From positions 124,001 through 188,000 of the forward strand of contig ONEG01000001.1 in assembly GCA_900316845.1 (NCBI GenBank): 64,000 nucleotides of DNA, in the 5' to 3' direction. This DNA comes from an uncultured Bacteroidales bacterium. GTDB taxonomy: Bacteria; Bacteroidota; Bacteroidia; Bacteroidales; Paludibacteraceae. Shown piece after piece: positions 44,457 to 53,957 of the stretch. Every line of letters starts with the position of its first letter. Positions within the stretch are counted from its first letter, which is position 1. The position numbers and the translations under genes were made by a program. Below the pieces are notes generated by a model, which was not told the DNA's origin, did no database searches, and saw only the letters and a program-made list of their open reading frames with translations.

Positions 44457-45445
44457 TGCCCATATACTGCACATATATCATCATAGCGGCTTTGCTCTTG
44501 GTTTTAGAGTTAGTCTATTTCCGCATTGCAGACCGGTTCAATATAGTCGATCGACCTAATGAGCGATCTTCGCATAATAGTATTGTCATCCGTGGAGGAG
44601 GAATAATCTTTTTGCTTGCTGCATGGATCTGGAGCGCATTCTTTGGATTTAACTATCCTTGGTTCCTCGCAGGACTGACTATCGTTTGCGGCATCAGCCT
44701 TTGGGACGATATCCATTCCCTGCCCGATTCGGTACGGCTTATCGCTCAATTTACAGCCATGTTCATGATGTTTGCGGATTTAGGGATGATTAACTGGGAG
44801 AACTGGTGGATGATTGCCCCGGCGCTGATTGTTTGCGTGGGGATCATCAATGCCTATAATTTCATGGATGGAATCAATGGCATTACAAGCGGCTATTCGC
44901 TAACGGTGCTTTTGCCGCTTATTATCCTCAATCATTCGATACATTTCATTGAGATGTCCTATCTGATCGTAGCAGCAATTGCGTGCGTGGTATTCAGTTA
45001 TTTCAATTTCCGCCCGAAAGGAAAAGCCAAATGCTTTGCCGGAGATGTCGGCAGTATAGGTATTGCTTTCATCGTACTACTCCCTCTCGGCAAACTAATC
45101 CTACAAACAGGTGACCTGACATATATCCTTCTGCTTGTAGTATATGGTGTGGATACTATCCTAACTATTTGTCATCGTATTATGCTGCATGAGAACTTGG
45201 GACAAGCTCATCGAAAACATGCATTCCAAATCATGGCAAATGAGTTAAAGATACCGCATGAGGTTGTTTCTCTCGGATATATGATTCTTCAACTAATCAT
45301 CTCATTGGGACTGATCTATCTCAGCAGAATGCATTGGGTTTACTTCTTGGTGGCTGTTATTATTTTATGCATAGCCTACCTGCTATTCATGAAAAGATAT
45401 TATCACCTTCATGCTCAATACTTACAAAGCATTGAAAAAAAATAA
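44456..45445 (+). CDS. WecA/WbpL-like polyprenyl-phosphate sugar-1-phosphate transferase
   Basis: 329 aa with about 10-11 membrane segments. Family motifs: NERSSHNSIVIRGGG, YNFMDGINGITSGY (DDxxN-like region), FAGDVGSIG and the cytosolic HRKHAFQ motif. It starts glycan synthesis by moving a HexNAc-1-phosphate onto undecaprenyl phosphate. It is encoded after the transferases that act later, a common order in O-antigen loci. Confidence 0.92.
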   Translation: MPIYCTYIIIAALLLVLELVYFRIADRFNIVDRPNERSSHNSIVIRGGGIIFLLAAWIWSAFFGFNYPWFLAGLTIVCGISLWDDIHSLPDSVRLIAQFTAMFMMFADLGMINWENWWMIAPALIVCVGIINAYNFMDGINGITSGYSLTVLLPLIILNHSIHFIEMSYLIVAAIACVVFSYFNFRPKGKAKCFAGDVGSIGIAFIVLLPLGKLILQTGDLTYILLLVVYGVDTILTICHRIMLHENLGQAHRKHAFQIMANELKIPHEVVSLGYMILQLIISLGLIYLSRMHWVYFLVAVIILCIAYLLFMKRYYHLHAQYLQSIEKK

Positions 45446-45451
45446 TAATTT

Positions 45452-45844
45452 ATGATCATCACTACTGAATTATTAGATCAGCTCAGCGCACAGGCGAAAA
45501 AGACGCCCCGATTAAGGATCAATTATGATCTGCGCAATTCGTCGAACGACCAAAGCCAGCGGATGCTCAATGCATTACAACCGGGTACCGTTCTGCCTAT
45601 TCATCGGCATACTGATTCCTCGGAAATCGTCACCATCGTTCGAGGTGCTATTCGTGAGTATTTCTACGATGAAGAAGGAAAATGTACGGAAACCATCGAA
45701 CTACGCCCAGGTTGCTCCGTCCCCTTACTCGTCGTACCTAAGGGAGTATGGCATAATTTAGAATGTCTGGAACCGGATACCATCATATACGAAAGCAAAG
45801 ATGGAGCGTATCAACCAATAAAAGATGAAGATATATTAAAATAA
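45452..45844 (+). CDS. wbuC: WbuC-family cupin protein
   Basis: 130 aa. Cupin histidines are in [17 protein letters not shown] and KGVWHNLE. WbuC proteins occur at the end of O-antigen and capsule loci; the enzymatic role is not established. It is the last polysaccharide gene, 7 nt before gltX. Confidence 0.88.
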   Translation: MIITTELLDQLSAQAKKTPRLRINYDLRNSSNDQSQRMLNALQPGTVLPIHRHTDSSEIVTIVRGAIREYFYDEEGKCTETIELRPGCSVPLLVVPKGVWHNLECLEPDTIIYESKDGAYQPIKDEDILK

Positions 45845-45851
45845 TAATACA

Positions 45852-47411
45852 ATGGAAAGAAAAGTTAGAGTTCGTTTTGCTCCGTCTCCGACGGGTGCAT
45901 TACACATCGGCGGTGTACGTACCGCTTTGTACAACTATCTGTTTGCCCGTCAGCACGGTGGAGATATGCTCCTGCGTATTGAGGATACCGACTCGACGCG
46001 TTTTGTGCCGGGCGCAGAGGAGTATATTCTGGAGGCCCTCGATTGGTTAGGCATCGGCATTGACGAAGGTCTGCGCCTGAAGAAAGGCACTAAGGAGATC
46101 GAGGCTGTCGGTGAACACGGGCCGTATAGACAGTCCGAACGCCGCGAGATCTACCATCAGTACGTGAAGCAACTGCTGGACTCCGGACATGCGTATATCG
46201 CTTTTGATACTCCGGAGGAGTTAGAGGCAAAGCGCATGGAGATTCCTAACTTCCAGTACGACGCCCGCACGCGTATGCAGATGCACAACTCGCTGACGAT
46301 GCCCGCAGAGGAGGTTCAAGCCCTACTGGACAAAGGAGAGAAATACGTCGTGCGATTCAAAGTAGAGCCTGATGAGGACGTGCACGTGCATGACCTCATT
46401 CGCGGCGAGGTAGTGATCAATAGTAATATCCTTGACGACAAAGTGCTCTATAAATCCGCAGACGACCTGCCTACGTATCACTTGGCGAATATCGTCGATG
46501 ACCATCTCATGGAGATCAGCCACGTCATCCGCGGTGAGGAGTGGTTGCCTTCTGCCCCGCTCCACGTGCTCCTTTATCGCGCATTCGGATGGGAGGACAC
46601 AATGCCTCAGTTTGCCCACTTGCCACTGTTGCTCAAGCCTGATGGCAACGGCAAACTCTCCAAACGTGACGGCGACCGTCTCGGTTTTCCTGTCTTCCCG
46701 CTGGAGTTCCACAACCAGAAGGACGGCACCGTCTCGTCCGGTTATCGCGAGAGCGGTTACCTGCCGGAGGCAGTGATCAACTTCCTCGCCCTTCTGGGAT
46801 GGCATGGTTCGGGCGATCAGGAGATGTACTCGATGGACGAGCTGATCAAGGATTTCTCTCTCGACCGTGTGTCCAAATCCGGTGCCAAGTTCGATTACGA
46901 AAAGGGCAAATGGTTCAACCACCAGTATCTGCAACTGCGGTCGAATGAGGAGTTAGCAGAGATGTTCAAGCCGGTGCTGGAAGAGCACGTCCGCAATAAC
47001 GAGATCACGTCATCACGTAATGATGAAGAGATTGCCAAGATCATCGGTTTGGTTAAGGACCGTGTGAACTTCGTGCCGGAGCTCTGGGAGCAAGTTAACT
47101 TCTTCTTTGTTGCGCCGACGGAGTACGACGAGAAATCCCTCAAGAAGCGTTGGAAAGAGGACTCGCCAAAGCATATGACCGAACTCTTAGGGCTCTTGGA
47201 GAACCAAGACGACTGGTCTGCAGAGGCTTTGGATGCACTCGTTATGCCGTGGATTGAGAAGAAAGAGTACGGCGTTGGTATTGTTATGAATGCCTTCCGT
47301 ATCTGTCTGGTCGGTGCAGCTCGCGGCCCGCATATCTGGGCTATCACCGATGTCCTCGGCAAAGAAGAGACTATCAAGCGCGTTCGTACCGCACTGAAAA
47401 TCTTAGGATAA
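45852..47411 (+). CDS. gltX: Glutamate--tRNA ligase
   Basis: 519 aa. [20 protein letters not shown] carries the HIGH motif; [11 protein letters not shown] is the KMSKS counterpart. The C-terminal anticodon-binding domain is complete. A housekeeping gene that appears to be read from the polysaccharide transcript, as no promoter is visible in the 7-nt gap. Confidence 0.97.
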   Translation: MERKVRVRFAPSPTGALHIGGVRTALYNYLFARQHGGDMLLRIEDTDSTRFVPGAEEYILEALDWLGIGIDEGLRLKKGTKEIEAVGEHGPYRQSERREIYHQYVKQLLDSGHAYIAFDTPEELEAKRMEIPNFQYDARTRMQMHNSLTMPAEEVQALLDKGEKYVVRFKVEPDEDVHVHDLIRGEVVINSNILDDKVLYKSADDLPTYHLANIVDDHLMEISHVIRGEEWLPSAPLHVLLYRAFGWEDTMPQFAHLPLLLKPDGNGKLSKRDGDRLGFPVFPLEFHNQKDGTVSSGYRESGYLPEAVINFLALLGWHGSGDQEMYSMDELIKDFSLDRVSKSGAKFDYEKGKWFNHQYLQLRSNEELAEMFKPVLEEHVRNNEITSSRNDEEIAKIIGLVKDRVNFVPELWEQVNFFFVAPTEYDEKSLKKRWKEDSPKHMTELLGLLENQDDWSAEALDALVMPWIEKKEYGVGIVMNAFRICLVGAARGPHIWAITDVLGKEETIKRVRTALKILG

Positions 47412-47450
47412 CTTAGGTCAACCTATGACTACCTAGGTCTACCTAAGACT
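47411..47450. repeat. Junction repeat of ACCTAGGTCT words
   Basis: The gltX-recQ spacer consists of degenerate CCTA-GGT/CCTAAG words with about 10-bp period. Confidence 0.6.
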
Positions 47451-47457
47451 CTCCTCT

Positions 47458-49155
47458 ATGACACCCCGCGAAGCGCTAAAAATATTCTTCGGCTACGATG
47501 ATTTTCGCCCCTTACAGGCGGAGATCATCGATGCCGTGTTAGCGGGTCGCGATACCTTGGCGCTCATGCCTACGGGAGGCGGCAAGAGTATCTGTTTTCA
47601 GGTACCCACCCTTGTCATGGCCTCTGAGCATGAGAACAAACGTCTATGCCTCGTTATCACACCTTTGATCGCTTTGATGAAGGACCAGGTGGAGAACCTG
47701 CTTGCACGAGGTATCCAAGCCGCTGCGGTCTATACCGGCATGAGTTGGGGCAAGCAGCGCATAGCGCTGGATAACTGTCTCTACGGGCCGTACCATTTTC
47801 TCTATTGTTCACCCGAGCGGCTGGAGTCGGAGGAGTTTCGCAAACGCTTGGCAGATCTGCCGATAGGCTTGATCGCCGTCGATGAGGCACATTGCATCTC
47901 GCAATGGGGCTATGATTTTCGTCCTTCATATCTGAATATAGCGGCGGTGAGAAAGTTATTACCGGGCGTGCCGGTCTTGGCCCTCACAGCAACGGCAACG
48001 CCGGAGACCATCGATGACATACAAGCCAAGTTGGGCTTTGCCGAACCGAACGTCCTGCGCAAGTCTTTTCATCGAGATAACCTCCATTATGTCGTGCGCC
48101 AGACGGATAATAAAGCCGAGCAAGTGGCGCATATCCTCTCCCGTGTCCCGGGTTCGGCGATCGTCTATGTCCGCAACCGCAAGCGCGCACAAGAACTCGC
48201 CGAATGGTTAAATGTACAAATGGGAAATGACCAAATGGTAAATTTCTATCATGCCGGTCTGACAACCCAAGAGCGCAACGAGCGGCAAGAGGCGTGGAAA
48301 GAAGGCAAGACACGCGTCATCGTAGCGACGAATGCGTTTGGTATGGGTATCGACAAAGCGGATGTAAGGCTGGTAGTTCATGTTGATCTGCCGAACACAC
48401 TCGAGAGTTATTACCAAGAGGCAGGTCGCGCCGGAAGGGACGGAGAGACGGCGTATGCCGTGCTGCTCTTTAATCCCCATGAGGACAAAGCGAAAATTAA
48501 GAAACGCATCGTTGACACCTATCCTCCGAAGGAGTTTGTAGAGATGGTCTATCACAAGACCATGGACTTCCTGCAGATCGGTGCCGGTAGTGGTCTCGGT
48601 CATCGGTTCATGGTACACATAGACGAGCTCTGCCACGTTATGAAGCTGCCCGTGCTGCAGACCTACTCTGCTCTGCATATTCTTACCCAAGCAGGGTATA
48701 TCGACTTTGAAGAAGAGCATGAGACACAACCTCGGGTTCAAATCAAAGTGCCGCGTCACCTGTTAGGCGAATACAATCTCTCCCGCGAACAGGTAGAGTT
48801 AATGGATATTTTGATGCGTTCGTACTCCGGGATCTATACCGAACTGCAATATGTCCGCGAAGCGGATGAACCCTCAAAACATGAGATATTAGTCTCTTTG
48901 GCACAAAGAGGCATCATCACTTATATCCCTCGTTCAGTGGGATGTAGCCTTACTATGACTAAAGAGCGAGAAGTAGATCTCTACCTCTCGCCCGCTATTT
49001 TCGAGGAGCGTCAGATGCGCTTTATCTCGAAGATCAATGCGATGTTGGAATACGCAGAGCAGAATCAGTTCTGCCGGGAGCAAGTGCTACTCGCTTATTT
49101 CGGTGAGCGGGACGCTGTCCCCTGCGGCCACTGTGACGTCTGTATCGCCCAGTAA
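47458..49155 (+). CDS. recQ: RecQ-type ATP-dependent DNA helicase (short form)
   Basis: 565 aa. Walker A MPTGGGKSICFQ, DEAH box VDEAHCISQWG and the helicase motif SYYQEAGRAGRDGE are present. The zinc-binding cysteines (FCREQ ... CGHCDVC) sit at the extreme C-terminus, so the HRDC domain of long RecQ is missing. Around residues 249-262 the loop reads LNVQMGNDQMVN, encoded by a dispersed repeat (48202-48243). The last 69 bp overlap the convergent AsmA-like gene. Confidence 0.93.
   Translation: MTPREALKIFFGYDDFRPLQAEIIDAVLAGRDTLALMPTGGGKSICFQVPTLVMASEHENKRLCLVITPLIALMKDQVENLLARGIQAAAVYTGMSWGKQRIALDNCLYGPYHFLYCSPERLESEEFRKRLADLPIGLIAVDEAHCISQWGYDFRPSYLNIAAVRKLLPGVPVLALTATATPETIDDIQAKLGFAEPNVLRKSFHRDNLHYVVRQTDNKAEQVAHILSRVPGSAIVYVRNRKRAQELAEWLNVQMGNDQMVNFYHAGLTTQERNERQEAWKEGKTRVIVATNAFGMGIDKADVRLVVHVDLPNTLESYYQEAGRAGRDGETAYAVLLFNPHEDKAKIKKRIVDTYPPKEFVEMVYHKTMDFLQIGAGSGLGHRFMVHIDELCHVMKLPVLQTYSALHILTQAGYIDFEEEHETQPRVQIKVPRHLLGEYNLSREQVELMDILMRSYSGIYTELQYVREADEPSKHEILVSLAQRGIITYIPRSVGCSLTMTKEREVDLYLSPAIFEERQMRFISKINAMLEYAEQNQFCREQVLLAYFGERDAVPCGHCDVCIAQ
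48202..48243. repeat. In-frame 'atggtaaatg' family repeat in recQ
   Basis: Words AATGGTTAAATG, CAAATGGGAAATG, CAAATGGTAAAT in tandem. It inserts about eight residues between two structural elements of the second helicase lobe. Same family as 1421-1457 and 15556-15592. Confidence 0.7.
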
Positions 49156-50868
49156 CTCCTGCATCTCCTTTAACTCCTCTTCGTTGATCATCTTTTCTCG
49201 GTCGTTTACGCCCATGAGCGGACCGAAGAAGACTTTCAGCAATGCACGGCCGATGACCTTGCGGAAGCTGAATTTCGGGCTCTTGGCGTCACCTTTGACC
49301 GGCACGTCCAGGATGATCATGTCTTGGGCAGAAGTGAGGATCTTGAATCCAGTCCGAACGGGTATGTTTTTGTATGGCGCCTTAGAGAAGCGCTCTTTCT
49401 TTCCTACCCGCGGATGGTCGATGACAATCTTGTTTGTTCCGTCCATCTTGCCGGAGGTCACGTCTATATGGCTCTCCAGACTCAATACGCCGCCTTCCAA
49501 AGGATAGCCGGTATAGTTTCTACAGAGGGCATCGAAGTCCTGCAACTGAACACCTGTCAGTTTGAGGTTCATCCTAGTGTCTTGGTTCGCAAGGTCGAGA
49601 CCGCCTACGAAATCCGCTTTCAGTTGCGCGTCAGACATGAGCGTTGCTTTCGCCGTGACGCTGTTACGGCCGTTAGTAGCGATATTACTACCATCTACCT
49701 CCAAGGTCTTGATCGCGTACTCCCACTCATTCTTCATCGAGTAATCGTGGTACGTGAGGTCATGCGCATTGATACGCACTTTCTTCGCCATCCATACTAA
49801 TGGCTTTGTAGTAGAAGTCGGCTCTTCGTCACCGTACGGGTGCTCTTCAACGGTAGTGGTATCAGTGTCTTCCGGCTCTTTCTCTTTGATTAGACGCGAG
49901 AGCGTGTTCCAGGTCTCATGTACCTCGTAAGCGCCCGTGATACCAATGATAGAGAGTGTATCGAGGATGAAGGTGTTCGTACTCAGATCGCCTTTGTTGA
50001 TCGCTACGCGCAGCTCATCCATAGCGGCTATCTGGTCGTCATGCGTATCGCGTATACTGAGTCCGCTCATCGCTAAGTTACCCTTCATCTGGATATTGGT
50101 AATGTTATCCAGACTGCCGTCCACCAACACCGACCCATTCAGTTTGGCGCCGAGACCGCTGATATTCAGGTAATCCTGCACGAGCGGCAGCACTACATCG
50201 GTATGCACATCGTGCAGATTGAGCTTCACGGCATAGTTATTGGATTGCATCCTGTAGCCGGCGATGATGCCTACCCTTCCGCCAGTCGGCAGACCAAACT
50301 CCAAGCCGGCATTCGTCTGCGTGTTGTCAAAGAAGAGTCCCGGCACACGAAGAGATATATCCTCCAGTTTCCATTGTTTATCGGTTACCACGTCGCGGTA
50401 ACGGATGGAGCTATTATTGATGCGGATATCGTCTAAGGCTACGGTCCAGTTGCTTGGCGTGGTGTCTTTCGGCAGGGAGTCGTTCTTGGAGAAACGCTCG
50501 ATGATGTCCGAGAAATTGAGCCGGTCATGACTCTTGAGAATCTGCCCGTTGAAGCCGTCCAGTTGGATCTTGCGCAGTTTGACGCGCTGGGCTATCAGCT
50601 GCGGATAAGCAATCTGTACGTAGAGCTTGTCAAAGGAGATGAAGTTCGTCTCCCCGTTGAGCTCTTTGCATTCGAACTCCTTGATTGTCACGCCGCCCCA
50701 ATAAGGATTGATGATGACGGATTCGGTATGGAGCTGCCGTCCGACGATTTGCTCGCCGTAGTTGTTCACCACATATTTGGCTACGGGAGACGCTACGACA
50801 AGTATCAAAGCAAAGAGGAGCACTATTACAAGTGCTCCCCATCCAACTATCTTCAGAATTTTTTTCAT
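49087..50868 (-). CDS. AsmA/DUF748-like envelope protein
   Basis: 593 aa. One N-terminal membrane helix (about residues 8-30, GWGALVIVLLFALILVVASP) is followed by repetitive beta structure with domains resembling AsmA/DUF748 (NYGEQIVGRQLHTESVIINP; DDIRINNSSIRYRDVVTDKQ). Such proteins span the periplasm and may carry lipids between membranes. Its 3' end overlaps recQ by 69 bp. Confidence 0.8.
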   Translation of the reverse strand: MKKILKIVGWGALVIVLLFALILVVASPVAKYVVNNYGEQIVGRQLHTESVIINPYWGGVTIKEFECKELNGETNFISFDKLYVQIAYPQLIAQRVKLRKIQLDGFNGQILKSHDRLNFSDIIERFSKNDSLPKDTTPSNWTVALDDIRINNSSIRYRDVVTDKQWKLEDISLRVPGLFFDNTQTNAGLEFGLPTGGRVGIIAGYRMQSNNYAVKLNLHDVHTDVVLPLVQDYLNISGLGAKLNGSVLVDGSLDNITNIQMKGNLAMSGLSIRDTHDDQIAAMDELRVAINKGDLSTNTFILDTLSIIGITGAYEVHETWNTLSRLIKEKEPEDTDTTTVEEHPYGDEEPTSTTKPLVWMAKKVRINAHDLTYHDYSMKNEWEYAIKTLEVDGSNIATNGRNSVTAKATLMSDAQLKADFVGGLDLANQDTRMNLKLTGVQLQDFDALCRNYTGYPLEGGVLSLESHIDVTSGKMDGTNKIVIDHPRVGKKERFSKAPYKNIPVRTGFKILTSAQDMIILDVPVKGDAKSPKFSFRKVIGRALLKVFFGPLMGVNDREKMINEEELKEMQELLGDTDVTVAAGDSVPLTEISE

Positions 50869-50880
50869 GAGTTTATCTCA

Positions 50881-51873
50881 TTATTCTGCAGAAAGTGTGA
50901 TGCGACGGAAATCAGTGATTACCACGCCTTTAGCTTTCAGCACATCCTTCACGAGTTCTTTGGACTCGCTCATGATATATGCCTGCTCCACGAGGGTGTT
51001 CTCCTTGAGGAACTTACCCAGACGACCTTGTGCGATCATCTCGATCTTCTTAGCCTGGTTAGCGAGGTTAGCCTCTGCCTCTTTAGCGACAGTAGCTTTG
51101 ATTTCGCGAGCCTGCTGTGCCTGCTCAGCGGTGATCCAACCTTTAGCCTGGTTCGACTCGATGTGGTCATCGGAATCTACGTGAGCGGGGTTGATACCTG
51201 CTTTGCGGATAGCGTTCTCGATAGCTTTGTTGATCTCGTCCTGTTTGGTCTTCTCAATAGCTACCTCGAGCTCATGTTTCTTAACCTCCTCAGCAACGTG
51301 ATCTGCGTCGAGTGCGATCGGGCTCATGGCGGCTACCTGCATCGAGATACCGTGAACGGTCTCGTGGTCAGCGCCAGCCTCTGCTGCAACGAGCGAGCTG
51401 AGTTTGTTACCCAGGTGGTTGTAAGCGTCCACTACCGGTGCCTCAAGGCAAGCGTAGTCGGCAAGCTCCATCTTCTCACCCGTAACACCGGAGCGCTCAG
51501 TGATGATTTCTGCTACGGTGAACTGACCGATTTTGAGGTTCTTCAGTTCCTCAGCTGTACGTACTTTGTTGTCCAAAGCAGCGTCCAGAATCAGTTTCAC
51601 CATGCCTACGAAGTCTTCGTTCTTAGCCACGAAGTCGGTCTCGCATTTCACGCCAACGATAGCGCCAAAGCCGTCTTTTACTTTTGCCAGAACGCAACCC
51701 TCGGAAGCTTCACGGTCGGAACGTTTTGCCGCGATGGCCTGTCCACGTTTGCGGAGCAAGTCCTTCGCAACCTCGAAATCGCCGTTTGCCTCTTCCAGAG
51801 CCTTCTTGACATCCATCATACCTGCGCCTGTAATGTCGCGCAGTTTTTTGATATCAGCTAATGTTACAGCCAT
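50881..51873 (-). CDS. tsf: Elongation factor Ts
   Basis: 330 aa. The N-terminal domain IKKLRDITGAGMMDVKKALE and the TDFVAKNEDF motif that contacts EF-Tu are clear. The C-terminal half is longer than in E. coli (283 aa), as in other Bacteroidetes. It recycles EF-Tu-GDP. Last gene of the rplM-rpsI-rpsB-tsf operon. Confidence 0.97.
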   Translation of the reverse strand: MAVTLADIKKLRDITGAGMMDVKKALEEANGDFEVAKDLLRKRGQAIAAKRSDREASEGCVLAKVKDGFGAIVGVKCETDFVAKNEDFVGMVKLILDAALDNKVRTAEELKNLKIGQFTVAEIITERSGVTGEKMELADYACLEAPVVDAYNHLGNKLSSLVAAEAGADHETVHGISMQVAAMSPIALDADHVAEEVKKHELEVAIEKTKQDEINKAIENAIRKAGINPAHVDSDDHIESNQAKGWITAEQAQQAREIKATVAKEAEANLANQAKKIEMIAQGRLGKFLKENTLVEQAYIMSESKELVKDVLKAKGVVITDFRRITLSAE

Positions 51874-51885
51874 AATTTCAATTAA

Positions 51886-51912
51886 AAATTAAAATTTAAG
51901 AATTAAGAATTA
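51886..51912. repeat. Junction repeat of AATTAAAAATT/AAGAATT words
   Basis: Fills the rpsB-tsf spacer and overlaps the rpsB stop codon (51910-51912). Confidence 0.55.
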
Positions 51913-52749
51913 TTCTGCGTCCTCAGCCTTTGCCTCTGCTGCTTTCTCCTCAGCTTTCTCTTCTGCTTTCGGAGCTGCTTTGCGGATGCGTTGACGGCGC
52001 TCTTTCGGTTGCGGAGCCTCGGTGTTAGCCTGAGCCTCTGCTGCCTCTTCGTCAGCCTTCTCAACCTTACGCTCCTCGAGACCCTCTTTGATAGCCTCGC
52101 ATACTGCGGTTAAGATCACGTCGATAGCCTTGGTAGCATCGTCATTAGCCGGGATTACGAAGTCGATGTTGTTCGGGTTAGAGTTGGTGTCCACAATACC
52201 GAATACAGGGATTCCCAGACGGTTTGCCTCTGCTACGGCGATGTGCTCCTCCATTACGTCAACCACGAAGATTGCGCTCGGGAGGCGGGTCATGTCGGCG
52301 ATAGAACCGAGGTTCTTCTCCAGTTTCTCACGCTGGCGGGTGATCTGCAATTTCTCGCGTTTGGATACGTTCTCGAGGGTACCATCGGTCATCATCTTGT
52401 CGATCTGGCCCATTTTCTTAACCGCCTTACGGATGGTCGGGAAGTTGGTCAACATACCACCAGCCCAACGCTCGGTGATGTACGGCATCTGCACCTCTTG
52501 TGCATGAGCAGCGATAACCTCCTGAGCCTGTTTTTTCGTACCAACGAACAGGATCTTACGGCCGCTGCGAGCCAGGTTCTTCAATGCCTCTGCTGCCTCT
52601 TCGATCTTGATAGCAGTTTTGTTGAGGTCGATGATGTGGATGCCGTTGCGCTCCATGTAGATGTACGGAGCCATTGCCGGATTCCATTTACGTTTGAGGT
52701 GACCAAAATGTGCGCCAGCCTCGAGAAGTTGATCAAAATTTGTTCTCAT
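51910..52749 (-). CDS. rpsB: 30S ribosomal protein S2
   Basis: 279 aa. Core motifs: LLEAGAHFGHLKRKWNPAMA, GRKILFVGTKKQAQE and RWAGGMLTNF. The C-terminal 50 residues are an Ala/Glu/Lys-rich extension (KVEKADEEAAEAQANTEA...), common in Bacteroidetes. Preceded by a stable hairpin (52864-52914). Confidence 0.97.
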   Translation of the reverse strand: MRTNFDQLLEAGAHFGHLKRKWNPAMAPYIYMERNGIHIIDLNKTAIKIEEAAEALKNLARSGRKILFVGTKKQAQEVIAAHAQEVQMPYITERWAGGMLTNFPTIRKAVKKMGQIDKMMTDGTLENVSKREKLQITRQREKLEKNLGSIADMTRLPSAIFVVDVMEEHIAVAEANRLGIPVFGIVDTNSNPNNIDFVIPANDDATKAIDVILTAVCEAIKEGLEERKVEKADEEAAEAQANTEAPQPKERRQRIRKAAPKAEEKAEEKAAEAKAEDAE

Positions 52750-52863
52750 TTGTTTTTAATGAATAATGATTAATGAATAATTATTATTTCTCCTTGTATT
52801 TTGGAATGCTCGTTCACGCGCATAATACATTATTGAATATACGCGCACGCACATGCGTTTGAG

Positions 52864-52914
52864 ACTCCAAAACAATCGTGTGGTAATCCCGCAGGAGTCC
52901 ACACGATTTGGAGT
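52864..52914 (-). promoter_or_regulatory. Long hairpin between rpsI and rpsB
   Basis: On the minus strand ACTCCA-AATCGTGTGG pairs with CCACACGATT-(4-nt bulge)-TGGAGT around a 15-nt loop. It starts 8 nt after the rpsI stop codon and about 115 nt before rpsB; no T run follows. It could be an attenuator, an mRNA-processing site or an S2 feedback site. Confidence 0.5.
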
Positions 52915-52921
52915 TGTTCGA

Positions 52922-53308
52922 TTAACGCTTGCTGAACTGGAAGTGCTTACGTGCTTTGGGCTGACCCGGTTTCTTACGCTCTACCTCACGAGCGTCACGA
53001 GTCATGAAGCCTTCTGCCTTCAGCGCAGCCTTGTCTTCCGGATTGATTTTCACCAGCGCACGAGCGATAGCGAGACGCAATGCCTCAGCCTGGCCTTTAA
53101 AGCCACCGCCGTCAAGCGTTACCTTGATATCGTACTTCTCAGCTACGCCGAGTTTGTTCAGCGGCTGGAGAACGATATAGCGCAGAATAGAAGACGGGAA
53201 ATAAGTCTCGATGTCGCGACCGTTGATCACGATCTTGCCGGCACCTTCATTTACGTAAACGCGGGCTACTGCCTCTTTACGACGTCCTAATGCATTAACT
53301 GTTTCCAT
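52922..53308 (-). CDS. rpsI: 30S ribosomal protein S9
   Basis: 128 aa. METVNALGRRKEAVARVYVN at the start and the basic C-terminus (RKKPGQPKARKHFQFSKR-type, ending in SKR) that reaches the P site are conserved. Nine nt downstream of rplM. Confidence 0.98.
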   Translation of the reverse strand: METVNALGRRKEAVARVYVNEGAGKIVINGRDIETYFPSSILRYIVLQPLNKLGVAEKYDIKVTLDGGGFKGQAEALRLAIARALVKINPEDKAALKAEGFMTRDAREVERKKPGQPKARKHFQFSKR

Positions 53309-53317
53309 GTACTTCTA

Positions 53318-53773
53318 TTATTTGAGGGTGTTAATATCAATTTGTTTGGGTTGCTGTGCCTGCATATTGTGCTCTGCACCGGCGAAGATGTACAGATTAT
53401 TGATCTGACGAGCGCCAAGACGGTTCTTCGGGAGCATACCTTTTACTACGCGACGAACAAGTTTGTCTGCGCCTTTAGCCAGCAAGTCTGCCGGAGTGAA
53501 CTCGCGCTGACCGCCCGGGAAACCGGTGTAGCGTACATATACGCGGCCGTTCCACTTGTTACCCGTCAGCTGCACTTTGTCAGCATTCACAATGATTACG
53601 TTGTCACCACAATCCACGTTAGGAGTGTAGCTCGGTTTGTACTTTCCGCGGAGCAGTTTCGCTACCTTGGAAGCCATGCGGCCAAGAATCTGGCCCTCAG
53701 CGTCTATCACAACCCACTCTTTCTTGGCGGTTGCTTTGTTCACCGACGCTGTTTTGTAACTGTTAAATTCCAT
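53318..53773 (-). CDS. rplM: 50S ribosomal protein L13
   Basis: 151 aa. Conserved VVIDAEGQILGRMASKVAKL and VKGMLPKNRLGARQ. First gene of the operon, behind a structured leader (53791-53863). Confidence 0.98.
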   Translation of the reverse strand: MEFNSYKTASVNKATAKKEWVVIDAEGQILGRMASKVAKLLRGKYKPSYTPNVDCGDNVIIVNADKVQLTGNKWNGRVYVRYTGFPGGQREFTPADLLAKGADKLVRRVVKGMLPKNRLGARQINNLYIFAGAEHNMQAQQPKQIDINTLK

Positions 53774-53790
53774 TAATTTTTTAAAATTTA

Positions 53791-53863
53791 GTAAGACCGA
53801 CGGACATCCTTTATGACTTTCGTTTTACGGGCGAACCCTACGTTATCCACCGCCCTGTCTTAC
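53791..53863 (-). promoter_or_regulatory. Structured 5' leader of the L13 operon (candidate autoregulatory element)
   Basis: On the minus strand a closing stem GTAAGAC/GTCTTAC encloses a second stem GGGCG/CGCCC, about 20 nt upstream of the rplM start. Leaders of this kind have been proposed for L13 operons of Bacteroidia, where L13 or S9 would bind and repress. I recall that class from memory and cannot confirm the match here. Confidence 0.55.
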
Positions 53864-53919
53864 GATTAATAAATTATTGTTTATATGCGTCCGCGTGCAT
53901 TACACACGCAAAACGGCTG

Positions 53920-53950
53920 CAAAATTACTACTTTTTTTTGACATGACCAA
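53920..53950 (-). promoter_or_regulatory. Bacteroidetes-type promoter of rplM-rpsI-rpsB-tsf
   Basis: Minus strand TTG (53950-53948), 20 nt, TAATTTTG (53927-53920), followed by CAGC. It sits immediately after the nhaC stop codon. Confidence 0.8.
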
Positions 53951-53957
53951 ATTTTTT

